This document shows, one piece after another, positions 8,033 through 13,411 of a DNA stretch of 13,411 bases. How positions within the stretch are numbered: the stretch's first letter is position 1; every line of letters starts with the position of its first letter. Both the position numbers and the translations under genes were made by a program. The stretch spans positions 1 through 13,411 of the forward strand of contig JAEDOB010000026.1 in the NCBI GenBank assembly GCA_016302225.1. Reading direction: 5' to 3'. The stretch is from Oscillospiraceae bacterium. GTDB lineage: Bacteria > Bacillota > Clostridia > Oscillospirales > Ruminococcaceae. The notes under the pieces are model-generated. The model ran no database searches. It had not been told where the DNA came from and worked only from the letters and a program-made list of their open reading frames with translations.

Positions 8033-8044
8033 AAAAAGCTTTTT
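8033..8044. repeat. A/T-tract palindrome in the divergent gap
   Basis: AAAAAGCTTTTT is a perfect 12-base palindrome followed by more A and T tracts, upstream of the 8089 promoter. It may bend DNA or act like an UP element. The rest of 7941-8088 holds only a weak five-base stem (CCTGC/GCAGG near 7991-8006); I see no gene there. Confidence 0.3.
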
Positions 8045-8088
8045 ACCGATTTCTTTATAAAAACCTTAAACTTTTTTCCGAAAACCTA

Positions 8089-8139
8089 TTGACAAACAGC
8101 GCATAACCGTTTATACTGTTTATATAACACATTAACAGT
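8089..8139 (+). promoter_or_regulatory. strong sigma-A promoter and likely GntR operator
   Basis: TTGACA (8089-8094), 17 bases, TATACT (8112-8117): a perfect -35 and a five of six -10. AACAG half-sites occur three times in alternating direction: 8095-8099 forward, 8116-8120 reverse (CTGTT), 8134-8138 forward. The last two form the inverted repeat ACTGTT N13 AACAGT over the -10 and start site. CCGTTTATA/CTGTTTATA (8107-8124) is also a nine-base tandem repeat with one mismatch. Placement fits autorepression by the GntR protein. Confidence 0.75.
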
Positions 8140-8159
8140 TGTGGAAGGAGTAAAGATAT

Positions 8160-8222
8160 ATGGAATCCGTTTACATAATCAGTTATATTATTGGTCTACT
8201 GTTTTGGGAGGTGATATTTTGA
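8160..8222 (+). CDS. candidate 20-residue hydrophobic leader peptide
   Basis: A very small frame, ATG to TGA, coding for MESVYIISYIIGLLFWEVIF. AAGGAG (8145-8150) lies nine bases before the ATG, and the expected transcript start is about 35 bases upstream, so it would be the first frame translated. The peptide is almost entirely hydrophobic with two glutamates (E2, E17) and could form a membrane helix. Its stop overlaps the TTG start of the repressor gene (TTGA at 8219-8222), and the repressor's ribosome site lies inside it. This suggests translational coupling. It may be only a coupling or attenuation leader, or it may be a genuine peptide such as a cargo or signal for the ABC unit that follows. 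It is too short for homology to be judged by eye. Confidence 0.45.
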   Translation: MESVYIISYIIGLLFWEVIF

Positions 8223-8590
8223 AGATACTGCCAAACAGCAGCACGCCTATCTACAAGCAGATCTTGGACAGTCTTCGGGACGACATTCTGAACGGTACTC
8301 TCAAGGAGGGCGATTATCTTCCGTCCATACGAGGTCTTGCAAAGGATCTGAAAATAAGCGTTATAACCACCATGAAGGCATATGAGGAATTGTCCGAACA
8401 GGGGCTTGTCACCCCAATTCAAGGCAAGGGCTATGTAGTAAATGCCCGAAACAGCGAAATGCTTCGTGAACAGCAGCAGCGACTTGTGGAGGACAGCCTG
8501 CTTGCCGCCATTTCCACCGCCCGCACCGCAGGGATAACTTCGGACGAACTGAAAGAACTATTAAACACTTTACTGGAGGCAGACCTATGA
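8219..8590 (+). CDS. YtrA-type GntR family transcriptional regulator
   Basis: A 123-residue DNA-binding repressor of the GntR superfamily, YtrA subfamily. The winged helix occupies about residues 8-75: TPIYKQILDSLRDDILNGTL, then LPSIRGLAKDLKISVITTMKAYEEL as recognition region and QGKGYVV as the wing. A short helical tail (about 80-123) replaces the large ligand domain of other GntR classes, as usual for YtrA. The start chosen is TTG 8219, because GGGAGGTGAT stands seven bases before it and the protein then begins at the family's normal position. A GTG at 8141 would add 26 untypical residues and has no ribosome site. The stop overlaps the ABC gene by four bases (ATGA). YtrA proteins usually repress their own ABC operons, which fits the AACAG half-sites at the promoter. 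The inducer is unknown. Confidence 0.9.
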   Translation: MKILPNSSTPIYKQILDSLRDDILNGTLKEGDYLPSIRGLAKDLKISVITTMKAYEELSEQGLVTPIQGKGYVVNARNSEMLREQQQRLVEDSLLAAISTARTAGITSDELKELLNTLLEADL

Positions 8591-9519
8591 TAACCGAAAA
8601 CGCTATATCCGCAAAAAATATTGAAAAAAGCTATAAAGGCTTCACCCTTGAAATTCCCGAGCTGAATATTCCGAAGGGCTTTACCACCGTTATTATCGGA
8701 AAAAACGGCAGCGGAAAGACAACCCTTCTGAACATTCTCGCCGCTCTCTATCTTGACTATTCGGGAGATGTGACCTATTTTGACAAGCTGAAAATGCCCG
8801 ATGACAATTACGAGATAAAAACGTCCATTGGCTATCAGGCATCGCAGTGCTATTTTGCAAGCCATTGGACAAAGAAGGATATTTCCAAAGCCATGGCATC
8901 TTCCTTCGACAATTTCAGCAAAGAAAAATTTGACGAAATCTGCACCGAGTTTGAACTGTTTGCTCTTAAAAAGGACAAAAATAACAAAGCCATCGGACGT
9001 ATCAACACATTTTCCGACGGAATGAAAATGAAGGCTATGCTTGCCTCCGTGCTTGCAAGGGACACAAAGCTGCTTATCCTCGACGAACCCGCCTCTCCTC
9101 TCGACCCCGTAATGCGTGACCGTCTTTGCGGCATTATCGGAGATTACATAGCGGACGGGAACGGCGAACACAGCGTTATCCTCTCAACCCATAACATCGC
9201 CGACACGGAAGCCATCTCCGATTACGCCATTATCATCGACAGCGGAAAAATTCTGGAACAGGGCTGGACAACCGAGCTTTCCGAGAAATATCTTATTGTC
9301 ACAGGCGATCTCCCCGATTATGAAAAGGTCAGCAAAAACGCCGTTTACTGTGAGAAAAGCTCCGTCGGATTTACCGCTCTCCTGCTTTCGGAAAATGTGA
9401 ATTGTCTTTCGGGCACGGACGTTTCCGAGCTGCCCGTGACACTTTCTCAGCTTAGTGTAATGCTTATGAAATCCGCAGAAAATCGGAAAGGAAGTGAAAA
9501 TAATGAGCAAAAGCTTTAA
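8587..9519 (+). CDS. ABC transporter ATP-binding protein (YtrB/ABC-2 type)
   Basis: A 310-residue ATPase that should power the two membrane proteins encoded next. Visible motifs are Walker A GKNGSGKT (38-45), a Q-loop region IGYQASQ (81-87), a degenerate signature TFSDGMK (141-147) where classical transporters have LSGGQ, Walker B LLILDE (162-167), D-loop SPLDP (170-174) and the switch histidine in STHN (H202). The signature form and the GntR partner are those of the YtrB-like group of ABC-2 systems. About 75 residues after residue 235 form a C-terminal extension with no motif I recognise. Only one ATPase is encoded, so it would work as a homodimer. Known relatives with a GntR regulator include B. 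subtilis ytr and staphylococcal pmt, but the substrate here is not determined. Confidence 0.92.
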   Translation: MITENAISAKNIEKSYKGFTLEIPELNIPKGFTTVIIGKNGSGKTTLLNILAALYLDYSGDVTYFDKLKMPDDNYEIKTSIGYQASQCYFASHWTKKDISKAMASSFDNFSKEKFDEICTEFELFALKKDKNNKAIGRINTFSDGMKMKAMLASVLARDTKLLILDEPASPLDPVMRDRLCGIIGDYIADGNGEHSVILSTHNIADTEAISDYAIIIDSGKILEQGWTTELSEKYLIVTGDLPDYEKVSKNAVYCEKSSVGFTALLLSENVNCLSGTDVSELPVTLSQLSVMLMKSAENRKGSENNEQKL

Positions 9520-10144
9520 ATCCCTGTTTCCCGACCTGAATATAAGGCTGTTAACAATAGAACTTGCTTCACCATTTATTCTTTTCATTATTCTTCATTT
9601 TCTGATGAGTAAATCGTTCGATTCCTTAGATGAAAACCACATTTCCTCCCTATATATGTTCATCTGTTATCAAAGTGCAATTACCGTAAACTTTGCATTT
9701 GACGGCATTTCTCAAAATAAACCCAACAGAATACCGCTGATACGCACTTTGCCCGACCCGCAAAAAAATGTGAGAAATGCCATTATTGAGCTTGTAATGT
9801 CAGTTATAGCCGTTATCTGTTTCTATTGTGTAATTGCAGTTCTTTTCCCCGCATTATTTGCAAATGTCATTCCCGAACCGCCGAAAATGATACCTGTTAT
9901 GATTTTCTGCACGCTGATTAATTTCGGGATATATCTGTCAATTGGTACATTTACAAACTCTTATGCAGCTCTGCTCATTACATTCATATTTTCTGCTGTA
10001 ACGGAAATACCGCTGTTAATTGCCGAAACCGACGGATACTATACCCCCATGCTTATTGCAACAGCTGTTCTTGCGGCTATCTCCGTAATAGGCGGCACGG
10101 ATTTTTCAATGAAAAATATCGGAAGGAGAGTTCAGAATGATTAA
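9503..10144 (+). CDS. ABC-2 type membrane protein, first of pair
   Basis: A 213-residue integral membrane protein with about five or six hydrophobic segments (near residues 16-35, 48-66, 93-120, 129-150, 152-172 and 182-196). It has no recognisable enzymatic motif. ATG 9503 is chosen over an in-frame GTG at 9494 because AAAGGAAG lies about ten bases upstream of it and overlaps the GTG. The frame overlaps the end of the ATPase gene by 17 bases, so translation is probably coupled. It is likely one half of the membrane channel of the transporter; the family cannot be named from sequence alone. A polar stretch DGISQNKPNRIPLIRTLPD (about 67-85) lies between segments and may face the ATPase. Confidence 0.75.
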   Translation: MSKSFKSLFPDLNIRLLTIELASPFILFIILHFLMSKSFDSLDENHISSLYMFICYQSAITVNFAFDGISQNKPNRIPLIRTLPDPQKNVRNAIIELVMSVIAVICFYCVIAVLFPALFANVIPEPPKMIPVMIFCTLINFGIYLSIGTFTNSYAALLITFIFSAVTEIPLLIAETDGYYTPMLIATAVLAAISVIGGTDFSMKNIGRRVQND

Positions 10145-10739
10145 ACGTGCAGCTTCGCTTATCTCACTGCACATGTCTATTCAGAAGCCGTGGGAAAGGA
10201 TATTATGGTATATTACAGCCGCAATACTTTTCATCTTCTGGACTTTTACAAAGCTTGACGCTTACACCGACGGAGTATTTACTTCACAGTTTTTCTCGGT
10301 ATTTATACCTATAATGACCTTTGAATTCTTTTATCATAATGAATCTGTCCTGATGAAAAGCTCGCCCAACTCCATACTATCTCAGGTCTATCTGCCGCCT
10401 GTTTTATGCTCGGCATTTCTGATTTTCGATGCCATTCTCACACAAATCCTGATGATGAAGACACGAATGCCCGACAGTCTGATGCTGATATTTTACAGCA
10501 CACTTGCAGCAGCTGAAATGATCATTCTCCCCGCAGCCCTTCGGAAATTCAGATATGCCTTGCTGACCGGAGTAATGGTCTGGTGCGCCTGCTCAACATT
10601 CAGCAGATTTGAAGAAGCAATAGCTGTTCCCTTTGCAGGTATTATCAGCGCAGCAATTGTAATTGTCGGCTGTTTTGCAAGCATTTGTGTCGGCAAACGT
10701 TTTTTCGGATATGAACTGCATTTCGCAAATAACAGCTAA
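10137..10739 (+). CDS. ABC-2 type membrane protein, second of pair
   Basis: A 200-residue membrane protein with about six hydrophobic segments, including near residues 24-38, 50-66, 88-106, 117-133, 140-150 and 161-187. It overlaps the preceding permease gene by eight bases (ATGATTAA) and has GGAAGGAGAG just upstream. Size and position match the first permease, and the pair probably forms a heterodimeric channel, though clear similarity between the two is not evident by eye. It ends the operon. I see no terminator hairpin between its stop and the next promoter, so some read-through into the YcdB/SLH gene is possible. Function beyond membrane partner of the ATPase is unknown. Confidence 0.72.
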   Translation: MIKRAASLISLHMSIQKPWERILWYITAAILFIFWTFTKLDAYTDGVFTSQFFSVFIPIMTFEFFYHNESVLMKSSPNSILSQVYLPPVLCSAFLIFDAILTQILMMKTRMPDSLMLIFYSTLAAAEMIILPAALRKFRYALLTGVMVWCACSTFSRFEEAIAVPFAGIISAAIVIVGCFASICVGKRFFGYELHFANNS

Positions 10740-10743
10740 ATTC

Positions 10744-10815
10744 TATTACAAAAAGGTTACATATTATTACAATCTGTTCCAAACCGTTGAAAAATATTTC
10801 ATAAAATGGTATAAT
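10744..10815 (+). promoter_or_regulatory. promoter of the YcdB/SLH gene with upstream direct repeat
   Basis: TTGAAA (10787-10792), 17 bases, TATAAT (10810-10815), the -10 extended by TGG. This is a strong sigma-A promoter with its start expected near 10822. Just upstream, TATTACAA occurs twice in the same direction (10744-10751 and 10765-10772), 21 bases or two helical turns apart. That placement would suit a dimeric activator, which is inferred only. Confidence 0.8.
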
Positions 10816-10849
10816 ATTCAAAAATACCGCCGAAAGGAACGGATACAGT

Positions 10850-13000
10850 ATGAAAAGAAAAATTATCGCAGCAGCACTTGCCGCACTAATGCTTTGCGGC
10901 ACTGCCCTGCCCGTTTATGCAGCCAGCAAGAACCCGAAAACCACTGTTTCTCAGGTCAACGGTGAGGATAAGGAGGAACTGAAAAAGGCAATTACCGTAG
11001 TCAAACAGCGATATAAGATCCCCGATGAATACTCGGAATTTGATTACTATGATTTCGGTAATAGGTTTGAGCTTACATGGTCTGACCCGAAAAACGGAAG
11101 ATCCATCTCCGCAGAAACGGACGGAACAGTTATCTATTCGCTTAACGTCAACAGCGGTAAAAAATCCGACGAGGTTCCCGCAAAATTCGGTAAGCTTTCC
11201 GACGAACAGCTGAAAGCCATTGCCGCACAGTGGATAAAAAAGCTTGACCCACAAATAAAGTATGGCATAAAAACGACCATTGACAGCCGCTATCTGTGGT
11301 CGCAGAACGTAAAGATCGTCTTCAAGCTTACATCAAACGGAGTTGCCATTGACGGTCTTAGCGGATATATCAGTCTTGACCGTGATACAGGCGACCTTGT
11401 AGATATGAGCATCTCAAATACGGACATAAAGAATCTTACCCTCATTTCCGCCGATAAGATGAAATCGGAAACGGAGCTTGCAAATATCATCAAATCAAAT
11501 ATGGAGCTAAATCCTTATTACCGTTACGAATATTCCGACGGAAAAGCATATGGAAAGCTTTACTATGATGTGTCCTTTAAATCGGACATAAGTATGCTGG
11601 ACGCATTTACGGGAAAGCCCTCAACCATTGACAAGGACAAAGCAAAATTCGGCATAAAGGGTAATAGCAGCGAAGTATCCGCAGGAGCGGGCATTTCGAA
11701 AGATGATGATGTCGCCTGTGAAGAAGAATCCGATGCAGATTATAATTTTACCGAAAGAGAGCTTGTGGCTCTTGAACTGGACAAGTCCCTCATTCAAAAG
11801 GGAGATATTGCAAACTACCTGAAAAATGACCCCATAATAGTGTTCGACAAGGACCTTACGCTGGAATATGCCGAAATAACCGACCATTTCATTGATGAAA
11901 ATGTCAAGATCGACTGCTGGGATCTGAGATACACCGCTAAAAGGAAAGGCTCCACCGTCCGACTGAATGTGCTGATGAACGCCCGCACGGGACAGATAAT
12001 CACTTTCAGCAAGGACATTACCTATGACCACGATGTTCAGTTTATGGAAATGTCTGTGGAGGACGGCATAAAGCTTGCCGATAAGGCTGCCAAGCATTTT
12101 ACGGGAGATGATTTTTCATCGTTCAAGCTGACAAAAAAGCCCTCCGAAAAGACCTTCAAGGGCTCGGCAGATTTTGTTTATTCCAGATATGTAAACGGCA
12201 TTGAGGTCAAGGGAGATACGGTAACTGTGACCGTCCGCTCCAATAAATCGGTTTTTGCATATGAGAGCAATTACATTACCAACGCCGAATATGAGGACGC
12301 TTCAAAGCTTATTTCCGAAAGCAAGGCAAAGGAAAAAGCGGTCAAATACAATCCCCCGACCATAGCTTACGAATATTTCTTCGACAAGGACGGCAAATGC
12401 AGAAGCTATATCGTTCAAAGATACAACACGGATTTCATTATTGACGGTATTACAGGCAGACCGCAATCTACCTATTATTGGGCAAAAAGCAGCTTTTCGG
12501 GCACTCCGGAGTATTCCGATATTAAGGGTTCAGAAACAGAAAAGTATGTAACCAAGCTGGCAGATTATAATATTATTTTCACCGAAGATGAAGCCTTTGA
12601 TTCTCAGCATATCATTACCGAAAAGGAATTTGCCGAGATTTTCGGTCGAATAAACAACCGCTTTGTTCCCTATTATTATGATATGCCCGAGGAGGAGCAA
12701 ACCGAATACAGCGACAAATCCCCTGCCAATAATCTTTTCCTTGCAAAATTCTATGTGGACAATCTCACCGGCTGTTCCGAAGCTGCAAGGCTTAAAGGCA
12801 TATACAAGAGCCCCTTTACGGATATTCCCGAAACGTATGCAGACTGCGGATATATCGCAATTGCAAAGGCTATGGGATTTGCTTCGGGAAATGGAGGAAA
12901 GTTTGAACCCGGCAAAACATACACCAGAGCAGAAGCTGCAAGACTTATCTACAATTACCTTTCGGGCAATGGCGGAAATCTTGCAATTATCCCACTTTGA
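10850..13000 (+). CDS. secreted YcdB/PepSY-like protein with C-terminal SLH repeats
   Basis: A 716-residue exported protein. A clear signal peptide (MKRKIIAAALAALML core, cleavage likely after VYA at 24) is followed by two regions of YcdB/YcdC, PepSY-like character (about 40-260 and 305-540). The repetition shows in parallel pieces such as SDISMLDAFTGKPSTID (245-261) and NTDFIIDGITGRPQS (526-540), and RDTGDLVD (178-185) and ARTGQIIT (378-385). An acidic linker lies between them (about 280-300). The end carries two SLH-type repeats: YSDIKG...ITEKEFAEIF (555-598, degenerate) and FTDIP...YTRAEAARLIYNYL (656-704). SLH repeats bind secondary cell-wall polymers, so the protein probably sits on the cell surface. 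Three SLH repeats are usual; two are seen. PepSY-like domains are often linked to protease inhibition, but no activity is shown here. AAGGA lies about 11 bases before the ATG. Confidence 0.85.
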   Translation: MKRKIIAAALAALMLCGTALPVYAASKNPKTTVSQVNGEDKEELKKAITVVKQRYKIPDEYSEFDYYDFGNRFELTWSDPKNGRSISAETDGTVIYSLNVNSGKKSDEVPAKFGKLSDEQLKAIAAQWIKKLDPQIKYGIKTTIDSRYLWSQNVKIVFKLTSNGVAIDGLSGYISLDRDTGDLVDMSISNTDIKNLTLISADKMKSETELANIIKSNMELNPYYRYEYSDGKAYGKLYYDVSFKSDISMLDAFTGKPSTIDKDKAKFGIKGNSSEVSAGAGISKDDDVACEEESDADYNFTERELVALELDKSLIQKGDIANYLKNDPIIVFDKDLTLEYAEITDHFIDENVKIDCWDLRYTAKRKGSTVRLNVLMNARTGQIITFSKDITYDHDVQFMEMSVEDGIKLADKAAKHFTGDDFSSFKLTKKPSEKTFKGSADFVYSRYVNGIEVKGDTVTVTVRSNKSVFAYESNYITNAEYEDASKLISESKAKEKAVKYNPPTIAYEYFFDKDGKCRSYIVQRYNTDFIIDGITGRPQSTYYWAKSSFSGTPEYSDIKGSETEKYVTKLADYNIIFTEDEAFDSQHIITEKEFAEIFGRINNRFVPYYYDMPEEEQTEYSDKSPANNLFLAKFYVDNLTGCSEAARLKGIYKSPFTDIPETYADCGYIAIAKAMGFASGNGGKFEPGKTYTRAEAARLIYNYLSGNGGNLAIIPL

Positions 13001-13018
13001 TGATCCTTCAATAAAAAG

Positions 13019-13054
13019 CGCCGCAGCACTGTGACATCTCATGGTGCTACGGCG
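13019..13054. terminator. bidirectional terminator hairpin
   Basis: CGCCGCAGCAC (13019-13029) pairs with GTGCTACGGCG (13044-13054) with one mismatch around a 14-base loop. On the plus strand only TTT follows. On the minus strand CTTTTTATTG follows, the better tail. It can end the YcdB/SLH transcript and back up the tsf terminator. Confidence 0.7.
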
Positions 13055-13073
13055 TTTCGACTATATTTATACG

Positions 13074-13104
13074 AAAAAACAACCCCGCAGTTTACACTGC
13101 AGGG
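13074..13104 (-). terminator. intrinsic terminator of tsf
   Basis: On the minus strand a nine-base stem with one mismatch (13096-13104 against 13083-13091) and a four-base loop is followed by TTGTTTTTTC. It lies 26 bases after the tsf stop. Confidence 0.85.
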
Positions 13105-13129
13105 CTTAAAAATATACATTAAAATAAGA

Positions 13130-13411
13130 TTACTTGATCATCTTAGCAACTTCGTCAGCGAAGTTCTCTTCCTTCTTCTCAACGCCTTCGCCTCTCTCGA
13201 AACGAACGAAGTCGGAAACGGTGATGCTGCCGCCCAGCTGCTTAGCTGCTGCTTCAACATACTTGCCAACAGTCATCTTGTCGTCCTTAACGAAAGACTG
13301 CTCAACCAGGCAGTTCTCGGAATAGTACTTGCCAACCTTGCCCTCAGCGATCTTAGCTCTAACCTGCTCGGGCTTAGAAGCCATCTTAGGATCCTCAGCC
13401 ATCTGAGCCAT
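13130..13411 (-). CDS. tsf: translation elongation factor Ts, C-terminal end
   Basis: The last 93 codons of EF-Ts, the factor that exchanges GDP for GTP on EF-Tu. The visible part contains the C-terminal block KYYSENCLVEQSFVKDD, MTVGKYVEAAAKQLGGSI and the typical ending DFVRFERGEG followed by a lysine/glutamate-rich tail. The methionine at the window edge is internal; the true start and the EF-Tu contact region lie beyond base 13411. In most bacteria rpsB is upstream, which would be outside the window. The two hairpins at 13019-13104 follow it. Confidence 0.95.
   Translation of the reverse strand: MAQMAEDPKMASKPEQVRAKIAEGKVGKYYSENCLVEQSFVKDDKMTVGKYVEAAAKQLGGSITVSDFVRFERGEGVEKKEENFADEVAKMIK

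Noticed and set aside
8141..8218. A longer repressor starting at GTG 8141.
   Set aside because: It has no ribosome site, lies only about 17 bases after the expected transcript start, and adds residues foreign to the YtrA family; TTG 8219 has a near-perfect site.
8431..9171. A 246-codon open frame on the minus strand opposite the ABC ATPase.
   Set aside because: It is a mirror of the ATPase coding frame, with no domain and no promoter or ribosome site.
10740..10786. A terminator after the second permease.
   Set aside because: Only weak GGTT/AACC pairing and no T run; not enough to call.

Overview
The window looks like chromosome of a low-to-mid GC Firmicute, most likely a gut or rumen clostridium of the Ruminococcus/Oscillospiraceae type. 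The reasons are strong GGAGG ribosome sites, sigma-A promoters in AT-rich gaps, a V-type ATPase operon, a UPF0237/UPF0210 gene pair, a dCache chemoreceptor and a YcdB/SLH surface protein. This placement is inference from gene content and style; no rRNA or other marker settles it.

Layout. (1) Bases 1-4671, minus strand: an ACT-domain protein (UPF0237) and a PFL-fold UPF0210 protein come first. After a 79-base gap holding a hairpin come the first genes of a V-type ATPase operon: a peripheral-stalk coiled coil, subunit C and subunit I. Subunit I runs off the left edge, and the K, E, A, B and D subunits presumably lie beyond it. (2) Bases 4672-4942: an AT-rich divergent control region with an 11-base perfect inverted repeat. 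(3) Bases 4943-5788, plus strand: a PHP-domain histidinol-phosphatase-like enzyme, converging on (4) a minus-strand methyl-accepting chemotaxis protein (5867-7867); the two share a terminator hairpin. (5) Bases 7868-8159: a second divergent control region with two near-consensus promoters. (6) Bases 8160-10739, plus strand: a compact operon with a candidate 20-codon hydrophobic leader peptide, a YtrA-type GntR repressor with a TTG start, an ABC ATPase and two small membrane proteins, all overlapping by a few bases. (7) Bases 10850-13000: a secreted protein with duplicated YcdB/PepSY-like regions and two SLH-type repeats, with its own extended -10 promoter. (8) Two hairpins, then the C-terminal end of translation elongation factor Ts (tsf) on the minus strand.

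Working together: the GntR-ABC-permease group is a self-contained, probably autoregulated ABC-2 type transport unit, and its substrate cannot be read from the sequence. The most unusual element is the tiny hydrophobic frame in front of the repressor. It has its own good ribosome site, and its stop codon overlaps the repressor's TTG start. It may be a coupling leader or a real peptide. The remaining genes are ordinary families, and no RNA gene, CRISPR array, insertion sequence or phage gene was seen.
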